Positions 1 to 11,429 of a stretch of 64,000 nucleotides of DNA are shown here, piece by piece; the first letter of the stretch is position 1, and every line of letters begins with the position of its first letter. The notes under the pieces were generated by a model. The model did not search any database and was not told where the DNA came from. It worked only from the letters and a program-made list of their open reading frames with translations. A program made the translations under genes and the position numbers. The DNA is taken from positions 1 through 64,000 of the forward strand of contig JBBHKE010001257.1 in assembly GCA_037447655.1 (NCBI GenBank), written 5' to 3'. Origin of the DNA: Zygnema cylindricum (Eukaryota > Streptophyta > Zygnematophyceae > Zygnematales > Zygnemataceae).

Positions 1-2269
1 CTTGAGATCGGACAATGGAGGAGAATATATATAAAACGAGTTTGAACAATTTCTTTCCAACAAGGTAATAGTCACAATCTGACAGTCCCATATACACTGG
101 AACAAAATGGTGTATTAGAAAGGTTAAATAGAACTGTCACAAAATTTGCTAGATCTAGAAAGGTTAAATAGAACTATCACAAAATTTGCTAGATCTATGC
201 TTGCAGACAAGGGCTTAGATATGAAATTGTGGGTTGAGGCACTTAACTGTGCAGTTTACATTAAAAACAAATTTATCTCTAGATCTGTTAGCACTACACC
301 TTATAAAATGTTTACAGGAAAGAAACCAGATGTTAGTCAATTCAAAGTCTTTGGTAGCAAGTGTTTTGTCCTTGATAACTCACAGCCTAGATGGAAAATG
401 GAAACAAAAGGCTTGGCTGGCATACTTATTTGATATGATGATCAATCAAAAGGTTATCGGGTCTATGTTTTAGAAAAAAAGAAAATCATTGTAACTAGAA
501 ATATACAACTTAAAGATGAATAGGATTTAGTTGATTTATTTGAAAATAAACAGGTTCAAACAGAACAAGTGCAAAAATATGTCATCTTTCAGCACATGCA
601 ACCGGTGTTTTTTCGATTACAGTCACCACTTGCATATATATCACCGCAAGTTCCTCTACAAAATGATCCATATACATACGTCTCAACATAAGATCCTCTT
701 CAGACCGATCAAGTTGTTACTTCATGGATTGCGCAACTATCACAGTTCAAAACGGACAGGCAAATCGCAGGTTGCGAACGATTTTAGCCTCAAATTTCCG
801 AGGGGAAGGAGATCTAACAGCCGTCTGCAAGCAAGTTCTCACTTTGCCTTCTCAACAGCTATAGAAGATCCCCTCTCAATTTAGGAAGCTTTCTCCTTGC
901 CGGAGATAAATCACTGGATTGAAGCGGTGAACGACGAAATAAAGTCAATTATAGAGGCGCAGACGTGGGAGTTGGTGGATCTTTCTCCGAGTAGAAAAGC
1001 CATTGGGAGCAAATGGGTGTTTAAGGTGAAATTAAACTTGGACAACACCATTGAAAGGTATAAAGCAAGAATTGTGGCAAAGGGGTACAATCAGAAAGAA
1101 GGTATTGACTTTAAGGAAACCTTCTCTCCATTTGTCAAATTTCCCACTGTCACAATTTTGTTGAGTCTAGCTGCTATAGAAAATATAGAGGTCCATCAAA
1201 TGGACGTCAAAACAGCTTTTTTGCATGGAGAATTATAGGAAACTATTTATATGAAACAACCTGGAATGTATGAAGAGAAAGGAAAAGAACACTTAGTATG
1301 TAAACTGATAAAATCCTTGTATGGGTTGAAACAAGCCTCCTAAACAATGGTACCTTAAGCTAGATGAGTTTTTGACTGGACTTGGTTTAAAAAGAATAAC
1401 TTAACATCATTAAGTTTATGTCTTACAAGGGGAGGATGGGATATTTTACATTGTTGTATATGCTGATGACTTACTTCTAATCAGCAAGTCAATGGATGAA
1501 ATAAACTGTATTAAGGCAGCCTTAAGGTCTAGATTCAAGATGAATGACCTTGGTGAAGCCAAGTATATCTTAGGCATACAAGTAGAAAGAGATTGAAATA
1601 AAAGATTGATTATGCTAACTTAAAAAAAAACAATAGACTGGAAAAAAGTGAAATGAAGGATGCAAATGGCTCTGTATCTCCTGTGGAATTCATACAAAAA
1701 CTAGATGGAAGTAATTCAAACTCAGGCATAATTTTCAGCGAGAGTCTAGAGTCAGGGGAGGAAGCTTTTATGTCAATAAAACGATACAGATAAGTAGTCG
1801 GAAGTGTCATATATTATATGAACTGTACGAGACCCGATGATGCAGCAGCCGTGGGGGTCTTGAGCAGGAGTCTACAATATCCTAAGAGAGCAGACTTGGA
1901 AGTAGCAAAAAGGGCTTTAAGAGACCTTGTTGGTTTTTGGGATCTCAAGCTCGTACTAGGAGGCGGAGAAGTAAAATGACAGACTTGGAGCGACGCCAGC
2001 CATGGGGACATGCCAAGCCGAAAATCTACAACCAAATTTGTCCTAAAGATCGGAGATAGAACTTGATGCAGGAGCAGCAAGCTGCAAAAGGTTACAGCAC
2101 AATCCACAATGGAGTCAGAATACATGGCAGCACCTTCTGCACTCATAGAACTTTTATGAATTAAGTCCATTTTACAAGAACTTGGATACATGCAGAGAGG
2201 GCCTAAGGTTACTTGCTGTGACAACCAGGCAGCCATTGCTATTGCCACTAACCCAAGTCATCACTTTAA
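1..2269 (+). mobile_element. Copia element X, left part: decayed integrase, reverse transcriptase and RNase H
   Basis: This is the pol part of an old Ty1/copia element, open at the window edge. The integrase remnant (1-480) shows the DNGGEY catalytic motif at about 10-27, then LNRT and an ALNCAVYIKN block. The reverse transcriptase remnant (about 890-1610) shows WELVDL, ERYKARIVAKGYNQKEGIDF and MDVKTAFLHGEL; its catalytic box reads YADD near 1460 instead of YVDD. RNase H (about 1770-2269) shows TWSDASHGD, SEYMA and DNQAAIAIA. Many stops and frameshifts break the frame, so no protein can be made. The element stops at 2269, where element B entered, and resumes at 13062 with the next residues of the same motif (NPSHHF then KSKHMDV). 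Sequence and PPT resemble the C/K group. Confidence 0.93.
117..196 (+). repeat. 40-bp tandem duplication in X integrase
   Basis: Two adjacent 40-base copies (117-156 and 157-196) differ at one visible base. They lie in the LNRT...FARS part of integrase. The duplication is not a multiple of three and adds a frameshift to an already broken gene. Confidence 0.85.
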
Positions 2270-2439
2270 TGTTGTTTTGAAAAGTAAGTTTCGTGCGTAT
2301 GAGAAAGTTCGTGCGTAACTCCTAATTGGATTTAATATGGAGGTTTGAAAAGATTCACAAATTGGGGGAGCGAACAGATTGATATAATTAAAGTGACGTA
2401 AAAGACTCATTGAGTGGTGTGAACAAGCTGTGACAAATG
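2270..2439 (+). repeat. Element B 5' LTR, first part
   Basis: It starts TGTTGTTTTGAAAAG and matches the start of the 3' LTR at 12070. It is cut at 2439 by element A; the last five bases AAATG are duplicated at 8882-8886, and the LTR resumes at 8887. Confidence 0.9.
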
Positions 2440-2646
2440 TGTAGAAATAAATGGTTTTTAAGTATTTTCTAGGTCTGAATAGAAATAAAGAAGCCGAGGC
2501 AGTCTACCTCTAACTTCTCTCTTCAACTCTCAAACTTGTCGCAGTTACTGAGAAATTAGAGAGGAAGCTAGAGCCATGGATACCTTGGCTATCCTTAGGT
2601 TTACGGGAAATTTATATTAGTTAAGGGGTTAATTGCTAAAAGGTAT

Positions 2647-2735
2647 GTGCCGGCGACAAGATTTGATCCTGGTACCTGCCGGCCGTCAGAGAGTAGATAG
2701 CCGGTAGCCTTAGCCGTTAAGTCTAGAAGTAGTCT
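2647..2735 (-). other. Antisense tRNA-like module in element A 5' LTR
   Basis: Read on the - strand, a D-arm-like stretch CTTAACGGCTAAGGC is followed about 40 bases on by a T-arm-like stretch centred on GGATCAAATC, then TTTT. The order A box, B box, T run is that of a tRNA gene. The acceptor stem does not pair well, so this is tRNA-derived or tRNA-like, not a working tRNA gene. Confidence 0.55.
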
Positions 2736-3103
2736 TACAAAGTATATAGTACGATAATGATTTAAACATGTACACGTAGAATTAATCATTTAACTATAAA
2801 TGTTAACGGGATACATAGATATGGTAGTGTAAAAATACGAATTGCGGTACGGATAAGAAATCAATACCGCGCATTGATTTCGTAAGCGAAACAAATACCG
2901 CGCATGTATTTATTACGGCTACGATCAAATGCGAGTTTAATCGGATGGCCAGAATTTGCGCCGAGATCGCGGAAGAGGAATTCGGCGGTTTGTGGGCATC
3001 GCCACATCGGATGACACATGGCGATGTAACATTGGAGCGCGGCATCTCCGAGGATTAAAAGAGCGAATCCGGATATTCCACGTGTGGACATTTATGCCAT
3101 GTC

Positions 3104-3178
3104 GTACAATGTCCGTACATAAAGTACATCGCCAGCTATACTTTTACGTACGGAACTATATTTTGATTAGTTTCGTAC
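3104..3178 (+). promoter_or_regulatory. GTAC cluster in U3 of element A 5' LTR
   Basis: Five GTAC tetramers fall within 75 bases. A GTGAGAGAGA stretch follows, probably near the transcription start. GTAC is the core bound by plant SBP-box proteins and of copper-response elements; use here is inferred. Confidence 0.5.
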
Positions 3179-3263
3179 ATCAGTAGATAGAGTCTGTGAG
3201 AGAGATAGGTTTTAGAAAATTTAAAAGATAGGACCCTCTCTCCCAGAGAGCTTTTGTACAAAA

Positions 3264-3277
3264 GGTCAACTTTGACC
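3264..3277 (+). promoter_or_regulatory. Inverted W-box pair in element A LTR
   Basis: GGTCAACTTTGACC joins two W-box cores (TTGACC) in inverted orientation. The same site recurs at 8659-8672 and, with one change, at 57923-57936. W-boxes bind WRKY factors, so stress-linked control of this LTR is a plausible inference. Confidence 0.45.
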
Positions 3278-3487
3278 CTTCATAACTTACTACTCAGGGG
3301 AGCAAATTCAGAGATTCTTGTTGCTATCGACTCAAGGGAGTCTTGCCTTTACAAGGGTGAAGGTGGTCAGAGTTTTTGTCTACCAGGGTGGCAGTTATTT
3401 TTGCTTAAACACAAAGGGGTCAGGATTATCCTAGAGGCTTCTTGGAAGCTGTCCACTCTGAGGACTTATGGAGGTCTCAGAGTTTTA

Positions 3488-3502
3488 GGTTATGGGCCCA
3501 CC
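3488..3502 (+). promoter_or_regulatory. Primer-binding site, element A (half initiator tRNA-Met type)
   Basis: GGTTATGGGCCCACC follows the LTR with no gap. It is complementary to the anticodon arm of plant initiator tRNA-Met (5' half, ending about nucleotide 40) and not to the tRNA 3' end. The ATG at 3492 inside this site is in the Gag frame. Confidence 0.85.
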
Positions 3503-4326
3503 CTCTAGGGTACCAATCTTTATTGGAACTGGTTTCATATACTGGGAAAGTATGATGATAGGAGCTCTATGCGAAAAAAGGTTTTGGGGGATAGTGAGTG
3601 GACGACTGGGGCGTCCATCAAGTCTTGGAATTCCTCCAGGGTTTGGAGGAAGCAGATTCACCAAGAAAGTGGACCCACCTTCAACAGAGGAAACAAAAGA
3701 AGGAGAGGTGGTGGACAAAGGAAAGGAGAAGGAGGCGACCACACCAATAGCAACTAGTATAGCCTTCATGTCACCTATTCCGAGGAACGAAGAGAATGAT
3801 ACTGAAACTTGGGACTTCAACAATATGGCGGCAAAGTACTTCATCCTACGCCATCTCACTCAAGGACTTGCAAGTCCTCATTTGCAAGTAGAAAGGGCAT
3901 CCGATATTTGGATGGCTCTCATAGAGATGTACCGAAGTGGTACGATTCAGCAACAACAGTTGGCTGATCAGAAAGTTAAGGAGTATGTATACAAAGGGGG
4001 AAATATGCTGGATTTTTGCAATGAGCTTACTACACTCTTCATAGAGCTAGAGAGTGCGGGAAAAGTTTTTAGTGAAAAAGAAAAGGTTAACTGTTTACTG
4101 ATGAAGTTACCTGATGAGTTCGAGAACATAGTCAACCGTGTGCAGGACTTGCCGGACTCAAGGTGGATATGGAACTCAGTGGTAGGGATGATTCTCGTTC
4201 GAGAGAATACGATTGAGATCCGAAGGGGAGGAAAGAGTGGCCAAGCTTTGGCAACAGCGACCGATTAGAGGAACAAGGATTCGCGGAAACCAGTCAAAAA
4301 CTATGGGGGTAGGGAGCACAAAAAAA
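3492..4326 (+). pseudogene. gag: Element A gag (broken)
   Basis: Gag forms the particle that packages element RNA. The frame opens at the ATG inside the primer-binding site (MGPPSRVPIF), followed by GTGFIYWE, the conserved Gag start block of copia elements. Residues then fit the UBN2/retrotran gag fold (LRHLTQGLASPHL, LADQKVKEYVYKGGNMLDFCNELTTLF). A TAG at 4266-4268 interrupts it. A one-base change in the A7 run at about 4319-4325 moves the frame to that of the zinc knuckle CHFCKKPGHYMAEC (about 4366-4410). Sister copies at 42400 and 39600 read through here in one frame, so the shift is damage and not programmed frameshifting. Confidence 0.88.
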
Positions 4327-7300
4327 CAGGTTGACGAGTTCGAACCAAGGGCTCCCAAAAGTTTATGTCATTTTTGTAAGAAACCGGGGCACTATATGGC
4401 AGAGTGCACTAAGCTAACCAAGCTTCGGTTAAAGGAGGGGCAGACCGGTGGTACCCCGAGAGGAAAGAAAAAGGCCCTTGTCACACAGGTACTTGAGGCT
4501 GAATCCGAGGACGAGGACGATGAGCTCCTTTTGGATGAGGAGTTGGAGGCGAAAACTGAGGTTGAAATTCCACGAAGGCAGAAATGTGCTAACGGTGGAT
4601 TGAAAGGTGAAGCAGGCTGGATTATAGATTCAGGATCCTCAATGCATATGTGTAAGGATGGGCACCTGTTCACTAAGATAAGAAAGATTCCCACCGTAGA
4701 GATAGAGTACGGGGATGGGAGGATAGTCACCACTACTCTTGTAGGATCGGTAGATCTGAAAGTGTTAGTAGAAGGAAAGACATCCATATTAACATTCTCC
4801 GATGTATTGTTTATTTCGGAGCTGAACAAAAACCTTATCTCTACATCTGTATTAGATAATAAGGGTTTTTTCACTAGCACGAGGGAAGGAGTCTTTATTG
4901 CTAGTTTTGAGGAGGATGTCTATTTCATTGCTGAGAAAGGTAGCCATGGGAGGTTTAGGCTGATCTTAAGTAATGAATTGAAGAAAATTTATTATGCTGG
5001 TGTTCATGATATTATGATGTGGCATAAGAGGCTTGGGCATGTGAATCTAGATAAGTTAAGAGAGATGAAAAAGATGGGAGTGGTGGAAGGGATTCAGTTC
5101 AGTGAGAGTGATGATATAAGTGATTGTAATGGGTGTGCTCAAGGTAAAGCACACAGATTACCCTTTCCTAAAACAGAAACCTATAAGTGAGAAAAACTTC
5201 TAGATCTAGTACACACATATATTTGGGGATCGGCTAGAGTGCCCTCACCGGGGGGGAAGAGATTTATGATGACTATAACTGATGATTGGTCTCGGTATTC
5301 CCGGGTGTATTATTTGAAAAACAAGTCAGAAGCTCAGGATTGTTTTAGACAATATAAAGCATGGAGCGAAAAACTCCATGAAACTCCAATCAAGAGAGTA
5401 AGGAGTGACAATGGTGGAGAGTATACTTCTAACCAGTTTGAGATTTTTCTGAGGGAAGATGGGGTCCAACACCAAAAGACAGTTCCAGAAAATCCGGAAC
5501 AGAATGGGGTAGCTGAAAGGTTAAATAGAACACTAAGTGATAGTGCTAGAAGTATGTTGTCAGATAAAAAGATAGGAAAAAGATTTTGGGCAGAAGCAAT
5601 GAATTGTGCTAATTATCTCAAAAATAGAGTTCTTACTTCAACTATAAAAGATCAAACACCTTATGAGAGATGGACAGGCCGGAAACCAGACATATCTCAC
5701 TTAAAGGTTTTTGGCAGTCAAGTATTCAGTCTAGATACAGATCGGTCTAATTGGAAGCTAGATCCTAAAGGAAAACCAAGATACTTATTAGGATATGATG
5801 AAGATGTTAAAAGATATAGAGTTTATGATCTAAAAAGGGAAGATATAATCTTAGTAAAACATCTAGTAGTTATGGATGAAGGAAATGTGGATCCCTTCAA
5901 ATATACGAAGTCAGTAAAAATCAGATTTGAGTCAAAAAAATTTGATGACTTTGAGCTTCCTAACTATCCAGGTTTTACAGAAGATGACATTCTTGCAGGT
6001 ACAAATCAGACCGAAAAAGACTCGGTTGTGGAAACTCCAGTGACAACTCTACCCGAAGCGGAAGACGTGGTGGAAATTGATTCGGAATCAAAAGATAGGG
6101 GAGAAGTCGAGTTTGTTCGAAAGAATCCACGAAAACCATCTATTCTGGCCTTAGATTTTGAGGGGGGAAGGAGAAGTAGTAAAAGACTGCAAGAAAAACA
6201 GGTTAATAACAAGGTAACTAAACTATCTCATCAAGATGAACCTCAAACTTATGGAGAGGTGATGACTTGTCTAGAAAGAAATTGGTGGAAGACAGCCATC
6301 AATAAAGAGATGGCCTCAATCATGGCAGCCGATACTTGGGAGCTGGTGGATTGTCCACCTAACCGAAAACCAATCGGTTAAAAGTGGGTTTTCAAATTAA
6401 AACTGAACTTAGATAACACAATCGAGCGCTACAAGGCCCGACTAGTGGCAAAGGGATTTACACAAAAGGAGGGAATTGACTACGAGGAAACCTTTGCCCC
6501 GGTGGTCAGATTTCCCTCCGTCCGCATACTTCTCAGCCTAGCAGCAGCGGAAGACATGGAAGTGCACCAGATGGACATCAAAACAACCCTTTTGCATGGA
6601 GAATTGGAAGAAGAGATCTTCATGCGACAACCCAAAGGGTTTGTGGAAGAAGGAGAGGAGAGTAAGGTATGCCGACTGATTAAATCTCTTTATGGTTTGA
6701 AACAGGCGCCTCGACAGTGGAATAAGAAGCTTGATGAGTTTCTTACCGGTCTGGGATATATCCGGATCAGCTCAGATCACTCAATCTATGTTTTCGAAGA
6801 TGAGGAAGGTTTTATATTTATTGCAATTTATGTTGATGATTTGCTTGTTTTAAGTAAATCAATGGGAAAAGTTAATAAACTGAAAACCGATCTTAAGGGG
6901 AGATTTGAAATGAAGGATATGGGGGAAGCAAAATATATTTTGGGAATTCAAGTAGAGAGAGACCGGAAAAGAAAAATTATAAGATTGACTCAAAAGGAAG
7001 CAATAGGGAACATGCTTGAAAAATTTCAAATGGATAAAGCTAATAGTTGTACAACTCCAATGGAATTGAAGAAGGGAAGTGAGGGGAGTGAGGAAGAAGG
7101 AGTCATGGTCTTAGACGAGGAATTATCTCCTGAAGAACAGAAGTTCATGCAGACTATTCCTTACAGGCAAGTAGTGGGAAGTCTAATCTATTTTATGAAT
7201 TGTACCCGAACGGATTTAGCTGTAGCTGTAGGAGTGCTGAGTAGAAGTCTTAATGCTCCCACTAAGAGGGATTGGAAGGCAGCTAAGAAAGTCCTTAGAT

Positions 7301-7824
7301 ACTTCATAGGAACTAGGGATCTATGGTTGCATTTGAGTGGGGAGAATACTGACATCACTACTTGGAGTGATGCTAGTTATGGTGATGCTCCGATGAGGAG
7401 ATGCACTTCTGGTTATGTATTATATGTGGGTGATGGGGCTTGTTGTTGGGGTAGCAAACAGCAAAAGGTTATTGCTCAGTCCACCATGTAGGCTGAGTAT
7501 ATGGCCTCTTGCTCTGTTGTAAAAGAATAGATGTGGGTCAAGTCTTTACTTGGTGAAATTGGTCATCTTAAGATTGGTGTGTAGAAAATATTTTGTGATA
7601 ATCAGGCAGCAATTGCTATTTCTGCCAATCCTAAACATCATTTTAAAGCAAAACATATGGACATTAGACTCAGCTTTGTTAGAGAGAAAGTAGAAAATAA
7701 AATAATCAGTTTAGAGTACCGACCAGATAGTGAGATGGTAGCAGATATGATGACCAAACCTGTGCCTTCCCCTAAGCTAATTTTTTGCAGGGAGAAGTGT
7801 GGTCTGAAATTAAGAATTGACTAG
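4327..7824 (+). pseudogene. pol: Element A pol: zinc knuckle, protease, integrase, reverse transcriptase, RNase H (broken)
   Basis: One reading frame runs from the zinc knuckle to the stop at 7822-7824. The protease site is WIIDSGSSMHMC near 4620. The integrase zinc domain shows HKRLGH and CNGCAQGKAHRLPFP (about 5025-5170). Its catalytic core has DDWSRYSRVYYLK, SDNGGEYTSNQF and NPEQNGVAERLNRTL. The reverse transcriptase has [36 protein letters not shown] and the active-site box YVDDLLVLSKS (about 6828-6860). RNase H has TWSDASYGDAPMRR and DNQAAIAISAN. Stops lie at 5188 (TGA), 6379 (TAA), 7489, 7528 and 7582 (TAG). Except for these stops the region is well preserved, the best preserved pol of its group in this window. 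Confidence 0.94.
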
Positions 7825-7837
7825 AAAATAAGGGGAG
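7825..7837 (+). promoter_or_regulatory. Polypurine tract, element A
   Basis: GAAAATAAGGGGAG, ending at 7837, lies directly before the 3' LTR. It is the expected plus-strand primer for reverse transcription. Confidence 0.8.
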
Positions 7838-8881
7838 TGTAGAAATTAATGGTTTTTAATATTTTTTAGGCCTGAATAGAAATAAAAAAGTCGAGGCAGT
7901 CTACCTCCAACTTTTCTCTCCAACTCTCAAACTTGTCGCAGTCACTGAGAAATTGGAGAGGAAGCTAGAGCCATGGCTACCTAGGCTATCCTGAGGTTTA
8001 CGGGAAATTTATATTAGTTAAGGGATTAATTGCTAAAAGGTATGTGCCGGCGACAGGATTTGTTCCTGGTACCTGCCCGCCGTCAAAGAGTAGATAGCCG
8101 GTAGCCTTAGCCGTTAAGTCTAGAAGTAGTCTTACAAAGTATATAGTACGATAATGATTTAAACATGTACACGTAGAATTAATCATTTAACTATAAATGT
8201 TAACGAGATACATAGATATGGTAGTGTAAAAATACGAATTGCGGTACGGATAAGAAATCAATACCGCGCATTGATTTCGTAAGCGAAACAAATACCGCGC
8301 ATGTATTTATTACGGCTACGATCAAATGCGAGTTTAATCGGATGGCCAGAATTTGCGCCGAGATCGCGGAAGAGGAATTCGGCGGTTTGTGGGCATCGCC
8401 ACATCGGATGACACGTGGCGATGTAACATTGGAGCGCGGCATCTCCGAGGATTAAAAGAGCGAATCCGGATATTCCACGTGTGGACATTTATGCCATGTC
8501 GTACAATGTCCGTACATAAAGTACATCGCCAGCTGTACTTTTATGTACGGAACTGTATTTTGATTGGTTACATACATCAGTATAGAGTCTGTGAGAGAGA
8601 TAGGACTTAGAAAAGTTAGAAGATAGGACCTTCTCTCCCAAAGAGCTTTTGTACAAAAGGTCAACTTTGACCCTTCATAACTTACTGCTCAGGGGAGCAA
8701 ATTCAGAGATTCTTTTTGCTATCGACTCAGGGGAGTCTTGCCTTCACAGGGAAGAAGGTGGTAAGAGTTTTTGTCTGCCAGGGTGGCAGTTATTTTTGAT
8801 TAAACACAAAGGGTGAGGATTATCCTAGAGGCTTCTTGGAAGCTGTCCACTCTGAGGACTTATGGAGGTCTCAGAGTTACA
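7838..8881 (+). repeat. Element A 3' LTR
   Basis: This LTR has TG...CA ends and is very like the 5' copy. It carries the same antisense tRNA-like module (8045-8133), five GTAC tetramers near 8502-8550 and the W-box palindrome at 8659-8672. AAATG follows at 8882. Confidence 0.95.
8045..8133 (-). other. Antisense tRNA-like module in element A 3' LTR
   Basis: Same module as at 2647-2735. On the - strand the T-arm-like part reads AGGAACAAATCCT, so its stem is better paired than in the 5' LTR, and the TTTT follows. Confidence 0.5.
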
Positions 8882-8886
8882 AAATG

Positions 8887-9700
8887 GACGGCGGATCGCG
8901 AAGGGATCCGATGTAAAATAAACGGAATGTTGAAATAGGCGCCGCCTGTACGGCGGAGCTGTGACGCAGTTAAGTCAACACAGCTGCGGCTATTTGTCTG
9001 ATCCGTACGGACAAGCGCAGCTAGTGCAGCTGCGGATAATATGACTAGGATAGATTTCGAGTAATGATGATTGTACGGTAGTGGTAGCTTAGTTGTTGCT
9101 TAGTGGTAGCTTGGTTTCTGACATACGAAGAGTGCGGTGTAAATATTATGTAAAACAAAGGTTTGTCTTTTTGACTAATTAGTTTATTAGAGTAGATACA
9201 CTACGGCCGGTATGCCTCCGTACATTCAGTAGTCTGAGTATAACTTGCAGGACTTAGATTATTTTATGTATCGTAGTCAAGTTAATCAAAGTAATGGCAA
9301 ACTGTTTTTCGCATTTTTGACCTGTTGGTGTGATCACTCTGTATGGTGCTTTCACGTGAAACCTGATGGAGTTATTATATTATATAGGATCTATATGTGT
9401 ATGAAGTTTCATTGCATTCCAGTATCTCTGTAAGATTCTGTGAACAGTCTAAGTGGTTAGTTTGTGAAGCTGTCAATAATTTTTGGGAAACTCTGGAGCT
9501 TATATCTTCTAGATGCCTTGGTGGATTTGGCTGTAACTTTGGGAGTTTTACAGTGTATATGGTATAATGCATATTGGTAAAGTTTGAGATTATTTTGTTT
9601 ATTGTGGAGTAATCTGTGTCGTCTGAAACACAGTTGTTTTTGAGGTAGTCTGTGGGTGTTTCCGTGAGTAATCCATGGCTGAAATAAGCTATGGACAACA
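8887..9700 (+). repeat. Element B 5' LTR, second part
   Basis: This resumes the B LTR after element A and ends ATGGACAACA. It matches 12241-13061. A GC-rich part (8890-9040) holds GCAGCTGCGG and CCGCCTGTACGGCGG hairpin-like stretches. No tRNA-like module is seen in this LTR family. Confidence 0.92.
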
Positions 9701-9714
9701 GGTTATGGGCCCAC
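9701..9714 (+). promoter_or_regulatory. Primer-binding site, element B (half initiator tRNA-Met type)
   Basis: GGTTATGGGCCCAC directly follows the LTR and matches the plant initiator tRNA-Met anticodon arm over 14 bases. It is the same site type as in the autonomous copia elements. Confidence 0.82.
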
Positions 9715-10718
9715 ACCCATAGCTACCTATATTTGAATCAAAATATCACTATTGGAAGTGTGCGCTTGAGAACTACTTCGTGATGATGGAGCTAATGGAT
9801 GTGGTGGAAGATACCTTGGCCGAAACATCGTCCCAACCAACCTTCCAGGAATCAATTACGGAAGAAATCTTAGAATATATGTATGCAAAGACGTCTTTAT
9901 ATCATTGGCTTAGTAGTGTTACCAAACTAGTTGAACACAAGTATGTAGGAGGTAGTATGGAGAAACATTGTATTGACTTATAAGTATTATTTCCAGAAAA
10001 TGATTTTGCAGAAGGAAAATTTATTGATGCTCAACAAGCTATCTTGTTAATGAGAAGTCTACCTAAAGAATATATGATTACACTAGATCGATTGCCTTTA
10101 ATTGATAAAAATGATTGGAGCGTAACTGTAGCTAGACGAGTTATTCTAGATGAAGAGGCTAATAGAAGGGTCTTAACAAGTTAAAGGAATATAAAGGAAT
10201 CTAAGTCACAGTTTCAGAAATTTAAAGGTAATAGTGAGGTCGTAGATCGGCCAAATAAATGTTTTTACTGTAATGATTTAGGACATACCTTCAGGGTATG
10301 TCCATCGTATAAAAGTGCATGTGTAACTGGGAATTTCAAAGATGGATGGGACAACACCCTGGTTCAAACCCCAACAAGAAAGGAATCAAGTGCTTTCGTG
10401 AGTGAGAGACAAGACTTGAAAAATGACAAAAGACATACATAGTGTGTTGACAATTCTATTTACCTACCGACCTTCTATGTTGTTCGGAATGAGGAGAAAG
10501 AGGTGATTGAAAAGGATTTGGTGTCTGTCCCTTTTCCCGATAACAGATTGGTGAGTACCAAAGAGTTACAGGAGGAAGAGTTTATTGAAGTAAGGAAAAA
10601 GGACGAAAGAGAGAAGGACACGATTTTTGTGACCTTATCAGATGACAAATCGGTGAGTGAAAATTGCCTACAAAAACTTTTGTTAACTGAAGCAAGAGGA
10701 GTTCAAAGGAAGAGATGA
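9705..10718 (+). pseudogene. gag: Element B gag (broken)
   Basis: The Gag frame again opens at the ATG within the primer-binding site, but a TAG comes at codon 6. The same frame continues LPIFESKYHYWKCALENYF, the copia Gag start block. Further fragments read AEGKFIDAQQAILLMRSLPKEY and RRVILDEEANRR, which are typical UBN2-type Gag segments. A single zinc knuckle CFYCNDLGHTFRVC lies at about 10260-10301 with the CX2CX4HX4C spacing. A charged tail (10503-10718) follows. At least three stops or shifts break the gene. Gag of this element is clearly diverged from Gag of A, H, I and L. Confidence 0.82.
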
Positions 10719-11330
10719 TTACTTAGAAGCAAAAACTAGAAATAAGGTGGGCGTAAAAAATTGGTGAACTAGGACAAGAACAAAAAAAAACTGTTCAGAA
10801 AATCGGAGGGAGAAAAGAAGTTTGTGGGAGTGAAAAATGTAATAGAAATGCAAAAGTTAGAAATATAAGAAAGGAAAATAGCAAGGAAAAAGTGCAACTG
10901 AAAAGAAGAAGAATCAAAATTAAAATTTATCCGATGAATGAAGTTGATGGAAGTAGCAAATCTATGGAGAAAAACATAAAGGTGAAACAAAAAACTAGTA
11001 TTTGTGACATTAAACGAGTAGAAAATTGTGACAGAAATGTAAACTTTCAAACAAGACAAAAGATCATGAAAAAAACAAAAAGAAGATGTAATATTCAAAG
11101 GATCAAGGGTAGAAGAAAAAATGCTCAGAAAGTGATCAAGAAAAGAGAGCGCGAGAAATGATTTTCTGGAGGACATTTTTGAAGAATGTGAATTTAGAGA
11201 AATCTTAGTTTTGGAAAAACTTGTATTACAGGCATGTCTTATAAAGACAACTTCGTTTGACATTCGATTTGTGTTTGGTAGGACTATAGATTTGTATTCT
11301 TCCTTGTTGAGTTAGTTGAAAAGAAAGAAA
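10719..11330 (+). pseudogene. Lysine/arginine-rich coding remnant of element B, function unknown
   Basis: This stretch between gag and the 3' repeats is strongly purine-rich. An open part at 10892-11161 encodes a very basic peptide, and another frame at 11160-11315 reads EDIFEECEFREILVLEKLVL. I do not recognise a family. It may be a C-terminal extension of Gag or a separate small ORF. It has no pol motif. Confidence that it was once coding is moderate, because purine-rich DNA yields basic ORFs by chance. Confidence 0.35.
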
Positions 11331-11429
11331 AATATTTATTTATGTATTTTTGAAGACAAAGGAGGTGGTGGAAGCAATGACTTGTTCAAGAAGGAAAATT
11401 TTGGGAGACATGGCAGAGCGCAATGAAAG

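Larger units (their letters stand above)
2440..3487 (+). repeat. Element A 5' LTR
   Basis: This 1048-bp LTR starts TGTAGAAATA. Its end reads GAGTTTTA where the 3' LTR has GAGTTACA, so the terminal CA is lost. It carries an antisense tRNA-like module (2647-2735), a G-box CACGTG (3079-3084), a GTAC cluster (3104-3178) and a W-box palindrome (3264-3277). An ATG at 3468 lies in the Gag frame, but a TAG follows at 3486-3488. Confidence 0.95.
2440..8881 (+). mobile_element. Element A: full-length Ty1/copia retrotransposon
   Basis: This 6.4 kb element has both LTRs, a primer-binding site, one gag-pol region and a polypurine tract. Its 5-bp target duplication AAATG (2435-2439 and 8882-8886) is exact, and the uninterrupted target can be read in B's 3' LTR near 12231. 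Domain order is gag, zinc knuckle, protease, integrase, reverse transcriptase, RNase H, the order that defines Ty1/copia. The two LTRs are very alike over the compared central part, so insertion is younger than that of B and X. It is nonetheless dead: gag has a stop and a frameshift and pol has five in-frame stops. Confidence 0.96.

Noticed and set aside
2803-3186. Open frames on both strands of the A LTR
   Set aside because: They recur in the 3' LTR (8200-8610) with the same shape, overlap each other, and lie in U3/R sequence. They are chance frames in LTR DNA.
4213-4330. Programmed frameshift between gag and pol in element A
   Set aside because: Sister copies read the same stretch in one frame, and a stop at 4266 comes first. 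The A7 run is a slippage mutation.
10892-11161. DNA-binding protein in element B
   Set aside because: The strong basic character follows from purine-rich DNA; no motif supports a specific function.
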